NCBI RefSeq assembly: GCF_030445035.2
Contig: NC_092216.1
Location: 15,873,405 to 15,937,404, forward strand
Direction: 5' to 3'
DNA from: Dasypus novemcinctus
Taxonomy: Eukaryota; Chordata; Mammalia; Cingulata; Dasypodidae
Length of the DNA stretch: 64,000 nt
The notes below the pieces were generated by a model. It did not search any database. It saw only the letters and a list, made by a program, of their open reading frames with translations, and had not been told where the DNA came from. This document shows, piece after piece, positions 1 to 11,199 of the stretch. The position numbers and the translations under genes were made by a program. How positions within the stretch are numbered: position 1 is the stretch's first letter; every line of letters begins with the position of its first letter.

Positions 1-1980
1 ACTTCTTCTTGTCACTGTATGTTGTTCATGTCTTTGTAGGAATTTATCCATTTCCTATAGGTTGTCAAGATTTTTGTCATAGTTTGTCATAGTATCCCCT
101 TGATCTTTTTAAGTTCTCTGGCGTTAATTGTTATATTGCCCTCTCTCATTTATGATTTTATTTATTGGATTCTTCTTTCTTTAATTTTCTTTGAAGTTAC
201 TTACTAAACTTAAATAGCATACATGATCTCTGGTCCTGTATTTCTCCATTTTCCCTGTTTATATTGTTTTTGCCCCACAATTCCTGTTTACAGTTTGTAT
301 CTCAATTATTAGGTAATAGGATGTTTTCCTTTTCAATTGCATTCGTATGTGCATAGGAAAGAGACTGTTGTTGTATGTTGAGGATACCTTAACATTGGGT
401 TTTGCATTTACCCTTGTTACATTTTCTGAAGATCTTTACTTCTTGCGAAGAGCCTCTTTCCTGTCTTATTTCAATTTGAAAACTTCCTTTAGTAATTCTT
501 ACAGGGTAGGTCTTTTGTTGGTATACGCAAGTTTCTGTGTATTTGAAATTCTTTTAATATTAATAGCTTAAACTTCCTTTCATTTCTGAAGGACATTTTA
601 CTGATTAAAGAATTGTTGGGTAGCAGTTTTTCTCTTCCAGCAAATTCAAGATATAATACCACTGCTTTCTTACTTCCATGGTTTCTGATGAGAAATCTGC
701 TGTCTTAATGCGGATCCTTTGTATGTGATGAGTCACTTTTCTCTTGCCACTTACTGAATTTTCTCTTTATCTTTGTTGTTTGACAATCTGATTAGTATAT
801 GTTTTGGAGTAGGTCTATTAGAGTTTATGCTGTTGAGAGCAGAGTTCTTTCTTGAACATGTATATTTATGTCTTTTGTACAAGTTGGTAAATTTTTGGCC
901 ATTTTTTTCCCTCTAATGTTTTACTTCCCCTTTTCCCTTCTTTCATTTAGAGATAGCCATGATGGACATGGTACTATGCTTCATGCTCTCTGGGAAACCC
1001 CAATTTTCTCTCTTTTCTTTCTGCTCTGTGACTTTATGATTTTGATTATCCTTTCTTTTGCCTTTTCAAATTACTGCAGTAATGCATCTAGTATATTTTT
1101 GATCTCCATTACTGTGCCTTTTGTCCCCATATTCTCCATTATGTTTCTTTTTAGTCTTTCAAATTCTTCTTTATGCTCATGTATTGTCTTAATATCCTTT
1201 AGGTCTTTATTCAACATTAGTTTTTTTCTATCCATGTAGTCCTTCATCTCCACGAATTGATTTAGGATAAAAATTTGAACTTTTAAAATCAGTTGTCCCA
1301 ACTTCTTGAGTGTTCTCTGAAGTTTTAATTTGTTTCCTTGAGTTAGCCGTAACTTCCTCTTAGTTTGGCTTTAATTTTGCAGTTTTGTGGGCACATTTTT
1401 GTTTTGATGTGGTAACTCTGAGGTTCAGTTTCTCCCTCTGGCCTAGGATTTTTGTTGTTGTTGTTGACTGGCTTTATGCTGAAGGTCTCTTTGATGCTTG
1501 CTCCAATTTACTCTGGACCTTTAGAGCAATCCGTGTTTAAATGTTCAGATTTTCTAAACTCTTCTTGACATTATTTTTGCCTTGGATATGTGGTACTTTT
1601 TTGGCTTCAATTGTTTCACCTGCAGTAGAAATCTTCCTTTCTTCCTCTTCTTCTCCAGTAATCTCGATCTTTTCTGTTTTGTATGTGTACAGAATTTTCT
1701 TCACATTCCTTAATGATTTGTTTAAATTCTCTCCTCACTCAGAGTCCCCCTTTTATTATAGTTTTAAGATGTGGACTCTTTCCTGTCTTTAAGCAGTTCT
1801 GTTCCCCTCTCAGTTTTTTCCCCAGGGAGACCTTTCTCCCTCCAGTGTTTTCCCTGTTGGAGTATCTCAGGAGCCAGGTAGGGTCAATTTAGAAAGGTCT
1901 GTTTTGTTTTTAGGTGGCCCAGCATTTTGAAGACTGGGTTGAATTTGTTTACTTTTTCAACAGTCCTGTAGGTGCACTTA
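1..1980 (-). mobile_element. L1 5' half, antisense (ORF2 edge, ORF1, 5' UTR)
   Basis: T-rich antisense L1 sequence. Positions 1-200 resemble the region between the endonuclease and reverse transcriptase of ORF2. Positions 240-780 resemble the ORF2-ORF1 junction and the ORF1 C-terminal part. Positions 780-1300 match ORF1: the minus-strand frame 1301-1071 is Lys/Glu-rich and coiled-coil-like. Positions 1300-1980 are 5' UTR-like. The endonuclease part seems to be missing near 200, so the copy is internally deleted. No long open frame remains. Confidence 0.65.
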
Positions 1981-2240
1981 AAAAAAAAAATGTATTGAAG
2001 TATATTTTTCATGCATAAATGTACATAAACAATAATTGTGTAGTAAAAGTTATGAACTTATGAAACAAATATGCATATCACCATACAGGGCCCCCATGTA
2101 TCACCACACCACTAACACCTTGCATTGCTGTGAAACATTTGTTACAATCTATGAAAGAGTAAACTACAAAATATTACAACTAACCATAGTCCATATCTTA
2201 CAGCTCTGGGTTTACTTTTGAAAGCAGTAATCTTCAGGTG
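1981..2240 (-). mobile_element. L1 3'-end fragment, third UTR type (antisense)
   Basis: Starts with a short A-run and then shares a recognisable block with 22680-23060 and 53640-53830: the stretches around TAGTAAAAGTT(A/G)TGAACTTA and CACCAACACCTTGCATTG. It is the 3' end of one of the L1 lineages in the window. The copy is truncated at about 2240. Confidence 0.6.
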
Positions 2241-2815
2241 CTTGAGCTCTGCCCTGGGTCTCTCCAGACTTGGATCCCTGTTCCTCAATATATGTGGGTT
2301 TCTAACTTGATGCTCTGAGTGGCCCTCTGATCTGCTTCCTCGGCAGGAGGCACCCAGGCCTTGCTGCCTCTGTGTGACTGTCAAGATTTTCAGGACTAAG
2401 AGATAGGTAGGAATCGGAACTAGTGGATTGGACACACGTTTTTTGCCTTGTTTGACTTAGTGTCCTTTTCTTCGATTCAGTATTTGTCGAGTATCATACT
2501 CAAGAGGTACAAGCAAGTTAGAATTGCCCCTTTTGTAGTTGATTTGAGGGAAAGTAGAGACTTTTCCAGGGATATCCTATGTTGCATTGTTGATGATAGC
2601 CCACAATGCAGTCTTAATTATAAAGGCTTAGCTCAGCCAGCTGTCCCCTTCATTTTCTTGAACATTGTGGGGATCATTATTTTAAAGTCTTTTCCAAGTA
2701 AATTAAAAGTCTTCTCTTCTTCATTGATGGTTTCTATATTTTTATCTTGTTCATTTTGATGGGTCATCCTTTCCTGTTTCTTTGTCTAGCATTTTTAAAT
2801 ATACTTTTTTATTTT
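2241..2815. other. Unassigned sequence between L1 fragments
   Basis: Positions 2241-2440 are GC-richer and match nothing else I recognise in the window. Positions 2441-2815 look like degraded L1 5' UTR or retroviral-like sequence. No credible coding region was found; the open frames here are short and lack family motifs. Confidence 0.35.
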
Positions 2816-5695
2816 TTAAAAAAGATACTTAGATTACATAAGTGTTACATGAAAAATATAGGGGAATTCTACATGCTCCCACTCCCTACCCCTTCCACAC
2901 TTTTCCACATTAACAAAATCCTTTGTTAGTGTGGTACTTTATTACAGTTGGTGAACACCTATTGGAGCATTCCTGCTAAGTATGGGTTATAGTTTACATT
3001 GTAGTTTACAATCTCTCCCACACAATTTTGTAAATTACGACAAGGTATATAACAGCTTTTATCTGTCATGACAATGCTCAAGTCCTGAATATGTCCCCTT
3101 GTTATACCTAATTTTCCCTATCTCTGTCCTTAGAACCTCCAGTGGCCATTGTCTTCACATCAATGATAAAAGTTCTTCCATTGCTAGAATCATAATAAGT
3201 GTATAATAGAATATCATTGTTCTAGTCCATTGTTCATTCCCCAATCCTGAAGATCCTGGGAGGCTTATGCCCATTCAACCTCTACTTGAGAGGGAACTTA
3301 AATTCCATGGGCCAGATGGATGGGACTGTCTTTCTTACAGTTGCAAATTGTCTCTGTTCATTGGGATGTGCATTGTCCATCATCATCTCTTTGTTAGTTG
3401 TCCTGGGCGAGTCCAGTGAACTGGAGAGTAGGTGTTGAAACTCTGTTGAGATTCAGGGCCTGCTGTCACATGGACAGCTCAGAGATACAAGTCTCTTGGC
3501 CATGTCCCCATCAAGTATAGTACTAACTATAGTTTCAAGTAGAAGGTGCAGAAGAGCCATATGTAGGGAAACCACAGCTGAGCCAACACTCTTACACTGG
3601 GGACATAAATTCCACTGGCAGGGCACCACACTCCTGAACTGTGTGCCCTGCCTTTAGTGTCTGGATTTCTCCAGTGCCCTGAGGAACCCGGCTATTTGAG
3701 GCAATATTTACTTTGGCAGTCAGTGAGATCCTCCTAAGACATACATAAGTGTAACCTCTAGAATGACCTCTCTGAAGTCTCTTAGCCATAAAAACTCATT
3801 TGTCTTTACCCTTTCCACCTTCTGGACAGGGTTTATTTCCAGTTGCATTGCCATTTGGTGCTTGGTAGCAATCCCTCAGTGCCAGGAAGGCTAAATCCCA
3901 GGAGTTATGTCCCATGCTGGTGGGAAGGTAATGCATTTATATGCCGAATTTGGCTTAGAGAGAGGCCATATTTGAGCAACAAGGAGCCTCTCAAGAGGTA
4001 ACTATTAGGCACACTATAATTCTAACCTAAGTTCCAATTTCAAAAGTAAAGATTCATAGGTACACTCATCAATAACAAGGGCCTATTAATGGACCATCCT
4101 CCTTCACTATTCATTGCCCCTGTACTTGGGGGATTCTTACTCTCCTTTGGAGAATGTTGGCAATTCAATATTCTTTGGTTATTGTGTGGATCTCTACCCA
4201 CCATGACAATGCCCCATGAATACGTGGAACGCATTCATATGCCTTAGAGATATGCCCCAACTGAACCCCCTCCAATTCCTCCCCTATCACTGTCACCCCA
4301 CAGCTGTGATCCTCCCCTGCCATTGTTGTGACCTTTCTGCAACCCAAAAAAAAAACTTCTTCAAAATTGAAGCCAACAAAATAACTCAATAGTTAATTTT
4401 AAAAATCGAAATAATGGTTTCGTAACCATTTCATAACCAGAAAGTAACAAAAAAAGAATCAAATTTTTTAAAAGTTGAAATAATATAAACATTAAAGTAC
4501 AAAATTAAATTTTTAACACTGTGTCTTTCATCACTGTATAATTTTTTGTCTTGTAAGTACAATGACATTTTATTCCATTTATTCCCCCAGTGTCTCATCT
4601 TTTTCATTTTGTCTTCAAAGAAGCTTTAGGTTACAGAAAAGTCAGGTACGGAATATAGGGGATTCCCACATACCCAACGTCCTCCCCCTTTTCCTCTTTC
4701 CCCTATTAATACCATTTTATGTGTGGATGGTACCTTTTTTAAAATTGGTGTACAACTATTGAAACAAAGTTCTTAACCATGGCCGATGCTTTACATTATG
4801 GTTTAGATTTTGCATCATAGAATTTTACAAATTTTGAGGTAATATAGCATGGTCTGTATCCATCAGAGCAAGACCATGTAGAACACTTCCACTGCCTCAA
4901 AATGCTCCAGGCTCCATCTGTTCAATTCCTCCCTCTCCCTTCCCTCAAGACCACAGCAACCACTGGGCTTTACTTCTTGAAGGACAGAATTCATAGCTAC
5001 TTCATACCACGTTGAGGGCTTGTCTTACTGGCCTGTCCTCCCCGATTAGGCATTGCCGAGACTCCCACCCCTCTCTTTGAGAACATAGCAGGACTCCCTA
5101 GCATGGGAGTCTAACACCTTCCTGCTCATTATATGAGACTCCACCCACTGATATAACACACAGTGACAAGATGAACACTGAGAAACTTCCTAGAAGCTGG
5201 CCCAGGTGTTCCGTGTCCTGCATGCTACCCACATCCCTTGCCATAATTGACAGATGAACATTACCAAAGGTTGTAGTTTCAACCATGTACCTGCAAATGA
5301 CCAGAGTTCATCTGCTCTCTCCCCCAACCCCCTCCCCACTTCCATGACTGCTCCAACCCACGCCCTCACAGACTGGTCTGTGAGCATCACTGCACCACTG
5401 TTGTGTCCCTGCACTGCACAAGGACACCTTCCACCTGATCATAGGTTTTGCCCATATGGGCATTGACTCACAACCTCCTTCTCCCTTTCTCCCTCCTGTA
5501 AATCTGTCTTCAAGACTCTGGTTCTCTGAGTCTGCAAAATTTGCTTGATTCGTATCAGTGAGGTCATATAATATTTGTCCTTCAGTGCTTGGCTTGCTTC
5601 CCTCACCATGAAGTCCTCAAGATTCATCCATGTTATCCCATGTGTTAATATTGCATTCCTTCTTATGGCTGAGTAATATTCTATATTTTAATACT
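2816..5695 (-). mobile_element. L1 with long 3' UTR and ORF2 C-terminal tip (antisense)
   Basis: The left end is the complement of an A-rich tail followed by the motif seen in every long-UTR copy (AAGATAC near 2823, then a GGGGAATTC-like block). About 2.6 kb of 3' UTR follows. From about 5627 down to 5439 on the minus strand is the ORF2 C-terminal tail, with a Leu-Glu-Asp-Phe and Ser-Gln-Ala-Leu-Lys pattern typical of the end of L1 ORF2. The element breaks off near 5695. Equivalent copies lie at 29975-34320 and 48985-51975. Confidence 0.75.
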
Positions 5696-5699
5696 TTAA

Positions 5700-6540
5700 A
5701 ATGCTGTTAGTGATTAAAGTGGGTCTTTCTGCCTGGTGCACTCAGATGCCCAATTCCTGAAACACTGTGGTTTCAAAGGAAGAGAGAGATTATTACTAAG
5801 CATGAAGCAGGAGATCAGATGGCCTATTGGCCTAAAATCTATTTCCCATAACTGCAGTGTTTCTCATAGTTTTATAGTATCCAAAACAGGCAGGTTTTTG
5901 CTAATGAGTTTAGTGGCTCAAGATGATGACGTTAGAGATGATCTAAATATTGAGCATGCGCACACTGATTACATGCCTAGTCACATAATGTATGTGAGAA
6001 AATGATAGCTTTAATATGATGGTGGGCATGGCATGGTTTTTGGTATTAAAGTGAGGTCTGCATCTCTCACAAGACAAAGTTTGTCAGTTCAGTTCAATTT
6101 TGGTTAGACCTAAGTTCATGTGGTAAGATAGTTTAAGAATTGGTGTGTTTGTTTTGGGCTGACTCAAGTTTCTTCATTAATAAACATTAAGAGGCTGTCT
6201 AGTGATAATAAGACTTCCAAGCTGTAAATTAATTAGGATAAGGATGTATAGGCAGAGCCAATCATAAGATAAAGCTTATATAGTTTTGCCATCATTATCA
6301 AAGATAATGGCATCTGGATTCTAGTTCAGCAAGTTTCCATGATTTTAGGTATTTTCTTTGGGCTATTCTCTGCTATATTAGGAAACAGAAAGGCATATAT
6401 GATTTAGTAATTATAATCTTTTGTTAATTCTTAATTCTCTTTTAAAAGTATTAACTCTGGCATTTTGTCCCTGGGTTGTCCCTTAAGTTTGTACCCTGCT
6501 AGTGATATGACAGAGATTTTCTTGACCCTCTGGAGTTAAT
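5700..6540. other. Unassigned intron-like DNA
   Basis: About 840 bp with balanced composition, unlike the flanking T-rich L1 blocks. It has no L1, DAS-SINE or LTR hallmark that I can match inside the window and no significant coding frame. It may be genuine single-copy intron of the BCOR-like locus, or an old LTR-type repeat that I cannot name. Confidence 0.4.
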
Positions 6541-6544
6541 GAAA

Positions 6545-7650
6545 ACAAATCAAGGCAAAAAGTACCTTTTATTTCTCTTTGCATATTTGCTGCACTTTGG
6601 CGGGCTTTCTGCTTCACAGCTCAGGCCTCCTATCAAGTAGATAGATCTGCCTGCAGCAAATGGGAAGGAAGTGCTGAGCCTCTTTATCTTATTTGAGTCT
6701 GCATGGAGCCAGAGCCAGCTAGTCTCCTTCTCTTGCACTTGTGCTTGCTAGAGATTCCCTGTTCGTATTTGAGTGAGAGTGAGTACCCCCTCTGCTCCCT
6801 GTGAAATAGACCGCTTTCTCTTCTTGTGTACTATTGAGTGACTTAATTCTAGCCCCTTCTTTACCCCTAAATGTATCTCAGACCCTCATAGTTGTTTCAA
6901 AGGGGCTTCTACCCTAGGACCATCTCTGGTTAAGAGAGCTGGAGACACATGCCCCCACTCAATTTCTTAGACTTCCAGATTGGCAGACACTATACATGCA
7001 CCCTTGTATGCTCACCAAGGCCACTCTGACTCTGCTCTTTGACGCCTAGCCAGGAGCTCAGAATGGAAGCACAAACGGGCTCCGTCCTGGTTTGTAAAGG
7101 TTATAGGAGAGGGCCAGCACTGCAGCCGGAGGAGCTTCTTCGGTTTTTGAGGCTGTTTCCTTATTTAGCACCTGCCTGGGTTAATTCAGTGCTTTTATGT
7201 GTTATCCATAGCTTTGAGAAAGATTCCTGTCTTTAAGATTTCTCTGCCATCTTTGCCCCAGAAGGCCTGGTACAATGGCCACCTTCAGAGAGTGATTTGA
7301 AATAGAGATCTGGGATCAGATCATATGTCCCCAGAGTTTGGAGGACTAGTTTTTTATGTTCTACCCTGGCATCTAGCCTGGAGCTAGAGTTCTTGTCCCC
7401 ACTGTTCTGACTATGAGGCTGGGGGCTGAGGGACAGCAGCTGCTGCAGGGAGTGTTAAACTCACTGTTCTTTATTGCAGATTACCAGTCTCTTTGTCTTA
7501 TTCCTCTCTGGATTCTGCACAGTGTTGCCCTTAGACCCTGGAGTTGCAAAGTGGTTGATTCAGACAGTTCCTGCCAATTTAATAGTTGTTCTGGTGTTTG
7601 GAAGATCTGGTTCCTAGATCTTCCCTAACTCTGCCGTCTTCCTACAAACT
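6545..7650 (-). mobile_element. Probable L1 5' UTR block (antisense)
   Basis: GC-richer block. Its right edge (7630-7648) reads on the minus strand as GGAAGACGGCAGAGTTAGGG, which resembles the conserved L1 5' start (GGAAGATGGCGGAGTAGG type). The left limit is uncertain, and no ORF1 or ORF2 sequence is attached. It could instead be unique intron that ends in a chance match. Confidence 0.45.
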
Positions 7651-8180
7651 GCCAGAGCCTTTCGTTTAGAAGAGAGAATTTATAAGGCTTGCCATTAAGA
7701 TCCTTCGATGGCCTATTGTCTGGCCACGACCAACAATTGAATTAGCTCAGTTAAGTCCCTTTGTACTTAATAATTCATCATTTAAAATATTAACACCCAG
7801 CAACTGTTTGTTCTTAAGGATACCAGACGCTGGCTAAGGGCTTTTGTAGGATTAGCTAATTGCTTCCTTTTAACAAGCATATATATATGCTCTATAAATC
7901 TCCTGGTTGGGAGGAAGATAATGGAATGGTGGAAAAGCTTGAAGAGAACTTGTCCCGAGTCAGGCTCCTGGTACGTTTTCCAGGCTGCTGATTTTTACAC
8001 TTTCCTGATCCCAACTCTGAGTTTTTCCCACATGCACTGTCCCCTTCACCAAACCCAGAAATCCGCTGCCCTCATGTGCCACACTGACTTCTCCAGAAAG
8101 AATTTATGACTTTGCCATCAGGCATCATCAAGCTATGGGGAGCTCACCTTTATGAGGTTCATTTTGCCATCATCTAATGA
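7651..8180. other. Unassigned intron-like DNA before the BCOR-like exon
   Basis: No repeat recognised and no second exon recognised. A TATA-like string occurs near 7891 (CTCTATAAATC), but nothing else suggests a promoter. It is probably the 3' part of the intron that ends at 8203. Confidence 0.4.
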
Positions 8181-8203
8181 CTTCCTCCTCATTCTCACCA
8201 CAG
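8181..8203 (+). promoter_or_regulatory. Splice acceptor of the BCOR-like exon
   Basis: A polypyrimidine tract (CTTCCTCCTCATTCTCACCA) runs into CAG at 8201-8203. The reading frame of the exon starts in phase 0 with GAT at 8204. The site matches a functional mammalian acceptor. Confidence 0.75.
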
Positions 8204-8370
8204 GATGTGGTCTTATACTGCCTGGAGAACAAGCTTTGTGATGTGAATCATCGAGACAATGCAGGTTACTGTGCCTTGCATGAAGCTTGTGCAGGGAAAC
8301 GGCTCAAAATAGTGAAGCACCTCCTTGAATATGGCGCAGACGTCAACTGCAGCGCCCAGGATGGAACCAG
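8204..8370 (+). CDS. BCOR: BCOR-like exon (ankyrin repeat segment)
   Basis: A single internal exon of 167 bp, phase 0 at its start and phase 2 at its end. Its 55 complete codons are open. The product begins [19 protein letters not shown] and ends [14 protein letters not shown] plus a split Arg codon. That is the BCOR ankyrin region: GYCALHEAC is the first helix and [13 protein letters not shown] the second helix and loop. The match is closer to BCOR than to BCORL1, because BCOR has the [14 protein letters not shown] form. BCOR is the nuclear corepressor that binds BCL6 and builds the variant PRC1.1 complex. An oddity is that the usual ARGWLNIV of the repeat reads AGKRLKIV here, so the conserved turn glycine is replaced by Lys. 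Several changes in so short and conserved a domain suggest relaxed constraint. It could be the true gene, a sex-chromosome gametologue or a duplicated copy. No neighbouring BCOR exons were recognised in the window. Confidence 0.8.
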
Positions 8371-8376
8371 GTCAGT
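8371..8376 (+). promoter_or_regulatory. Splice donor of the BCOR-like exon
   Basis: CAG at 8368-8370 is followed by GTCAGT, a good U1-compatible donor. Translation runs on through the donor to about 8569 only by chance; the ankyrin similarity stops exactly at 8370, as expected for an exon edge. Confidence 0.75.
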
Positions 8377-8570
8377 GGAGTGTCCTGCTAAGTTCTCAGG
8401 GTATGCAAGAAACCCCAGAGGGACAGACTGGGATGGACATGGGAGTTTATTAGTGGCAAAACATAATTGTTGGATAACCTTCATACTACTTATTTCAAAA
8501 AATTTTCATCACTCCAAACCAAAACTCACTCTCATTAAGCAACAATTCCCTTTCCCCTGGGCCCAGTGAG
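8377..8570. other. Short intronic stretch
   Basis: About 190 bp between the donor site and the first clear L1 sequence. No gene or named repeat was recognised. Confidence 0.4.
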
Positions 8571-10518
8571 CCCCTATTCTGCATTTTTCTCTGTGAATTT
8601 GCTTATTCCAAGTATATGGATGAGAAAGCAGTCAATGTCCTTTTGTGCCGGCTTATTTCATTCTATACGATGATTTCAAGATTCGTTCATACCTGGGTTG
8701 TTTCCCATTTTTTGTTATTGTGAATAATACTCCTATGATTGTTGGTATGCGCATATATGTTTAAGTTTCTGATTTGAGTTTTTTGGGTATATGTTAGTTG
8801 TAAGATTGCTGGGTTAACAGGTTTTTCTATGTTCATCTTTCTGAGGAACTGACAGACTCTTTTCCACAATGGCCACCTTAAATTATATTCCCACCAACAA
8901 TGTACCAAGTATTCCTTTTTCTCCACATCCCTGCCCACACTTATTTTCCACTATTGTAATAGCAACCAATCTAGTTGGGTGTGAAGTAGCATCTCATTGT
9001 GATTTTGAATTGTACTTTCCTAATGATCAGTTATGTAGAACACCTTTTCAGGTATTCATTGCCACTTAATGTTTCTCCTTTGGAGAAATGTTTTAGGTCT
9101 TTCGCCCATTTTTTAATTTGGTTGTTTGTCCTGTTACTGTAAAGCCTAAAAATCTGTAATACTATAAGTTCTTGAAGACCTCTCCCTATTTTTCTATTTT
9201 ATTTGTTTATTTACCTATTTATTTACTTAAGCAGTTGTATTGGCCCTGCCTTTTCTTGTAAGGTTTTTATAGCCTGAGCTCTTAGATTTAGGTCATTGAT
9301 CCATTCTGTAATTATTTCTATGTATGGTGAGAAGTAAGCATCTGTATTCATTCTTTTACGTGTGGATTTTCAGTTATCCCAGCACCATCTATTGAAAAGA
9401 GTATCCTTTCCCTACCGATTGGAAGTGGCACCTTGTCAAAAATCAACTGGTTGGAAATATGTGTGTTTACTTAGGAATTTTCAGTTATAGTCTACAAATC
9501 TGTTCTCTTGGTCTGCGTTTCTTCACATCCTCTACCACACTCTCCATTTCTGTGGCTTTGTAATATGTTTTTGTACATATGTAATATGTAAAATTACATA
9601 TTACATATTACATATGTAATATGTAAAAGCGAGTCCTCCAGTTTTTTTCTTTCGATTGACTATTTGAGACCCCTTGCAATTCCTTGTGAATTTGAGGATC
9701 AGTTTTTCTGTTTACAGAAAACGAACTGCTGAAGTTTTTATATTGATTGCATCGAATTTGTAGATTGCTGTGGGAAGTATTGACATCTTAACAATATTAA
9801 GTCTTTCAATCTATGAACATGGGGTGTCTTGCCATTTATTTAGGTCCTTCTTCATTTCTTCCAGTTGTGTTTCATAATTTCAGTGTAACGTTTCTTACCT
9901 CCTGGGTTAGATTTCTTCTGGATATTTTATTCATTTATATGCTGTTGAAAAAGGGCTCCTTTTCTTATTTTCCTTTTCAAATTGTTTTGTTAGTTATGGA
10001 CAAACAGAAATTCAGTGGTTTTTTGCGTTTTTGGATCCTACCACTTTGCTGAGTTTCTTTTTTCATTCTGGTAGTTTTCCTGCGGAATCTGTGGCTATTC
10101 AGTATTTAGGATTATGTCATCTGTGAAAGGGCTGTTCTGCTTTTTCCTTTTCCGTTGGGATGCATTTTTCTTCCTCGAATGCTCCAGCTATAACTTGCAG
10201 TACAGTGTTGCCTAGCAGTGTATCTTTGAAAGACATCTTTGTCTTACTTACAACAGCATCGGGTAAACTTTGAGCAGGATGTTTACTGTGGACTTTTCGT
10301 AAGTGTCTTTATCATGTTGAGAACGTTCCCTTCTATTCTGAGTTTTCTGAGTTTTTATGAATCATGAAAGTATGTTGGATTCTTTCAAACACCTTATCGG
10401 TTGAGGTGATTTTGTTTTCTTCTCCCTGCATTCTATTTCTATGATGTGTTATATTTATTGGTTTTCTTATGTTAAACCTCCCTTGCATTCCTGCATAAAT
10501 CCCTCTTGGTCAAGGTGT
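8571..10518 (-). mobile_element. L1 copy A, antisense ORF2 (first part)
   Basis: Degraded antisense ORF2. The minus frame 8938-8687 carries the C-terminal HCWWEYN...PLWKRV pattern, equivalent to the HCWWEC...PLW hallmark of L1 ORF2. Further right come reverse-transcriptase thumb and palm remnants; near 10105 the active-site region reads roughly Phe-Thr-Asp-Asp on the minus strand. The copy is interrupted at 10526 by a younger L1 and resumes at 16629. Confidence 0.8.
9574..9625. repeat. AT-rich inverted and direct repeat
   Basis: The 17-mer TACATATGTAATATGTA occurs at 9574-9590 and again at 9609-9625. Between them lies its near reverse complement (TTACATATTACA), so the stretch can fold into a hairpin. 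It sits inside L1 copy A. Confidence 0.85.
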
Positions 10519-10526
10519 ATAATCCT
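10519..10526. repeat. Target-site duplication, left copy (L1 copy B)
   Basis: ATAATCCT, repeated exactly at 16621-16628. When the intervening 6.1 kb is removed, L1 copy A reads continuously. Confidence 0.8.
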
Positions 10527-11190
10527 GTTTTGTTTTGTTTTATTAACATATAAATTTTATTGATACATATTAATATAGCATAAATCCATCCAAAGCATAT
10601 AATCATTGATATTTGGTATAATCATATAGCTGTGCATTCATCACTTTGGTCATTATTAGAGCATTTTCATTATTTCAATAATAGTAAGTGATAGTAATAA
10701 TACTAATAAACAAACAAAAGTTCACTATCTCTCAGTCTTTCTAAGCTGCCCCTGGTGCACAGTGACCTGTTGACCTGTTGCCCTGTCTATAATTTATTTG
10801 TATTTATGTTTTAAAAAAACAGTCTTATATGTGCAATATGACCCATATTCATATTTCACATGAGGTTTCACTAGGTTATACAGTCCCGTGTTATATGCTT
10901 TAGCTTTCCTTCTAGTATTACGGATGACCTAAATCTTTCCATTTTATCCCATCATGCCCATGTAATAGCTCTGCTAGTTATAATCATTGCTGTGTGCTTT
11001 TCCATTGCTATTCATTGCCAAAGATTTACATACATTTCTTTCCAACTCAGCACAGCTTAACCCTTACCTTTATTTTCCCTACCTGCATTCTATTTTCTGA
11101 TGATCTGTATTCTAATTATTAACTCCATGAGTTTACACAGTATATTTAATTCATAGTAGTGCAATTCATACTCTGTCCTTTTGTGTCTGG
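10527..11190 (-). other. Short (0.65 kb) L1 3' UTR type
   Basis: Begins with the marker GATACATATTAATA just after the T-rich tail complement and leads into the ORF2 C-terminus near 11200. The same layout is seen at 27420-28060, and fragments lie at 29740-29965 and about 39590-39745. It is clearly different from the long UTR type. Confidence 0.75.
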
Positions 11191-11199
11191 GTTGCCTCA

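Noticed and set aside
7885..7900. TATA-box-like CTCTATAAATC as a promoter
   Set aside because: It is an isolated motif in AT-rich intron with no initiator, CpG island or downstream first exon.
8204..8370. Exon as BCORL1
   Set aside because: The second ankyrin helix and loop read [17 protein letters not shown], the BCOR form; BCORL1 differs there as far as I recall.
8177..8569. 130-residue open frame as a complete small gene
   Set aside because: BCOR similarity begins exactly at the AG of an acceptor and ends at a GT donor; the flanking residues are translated intron.
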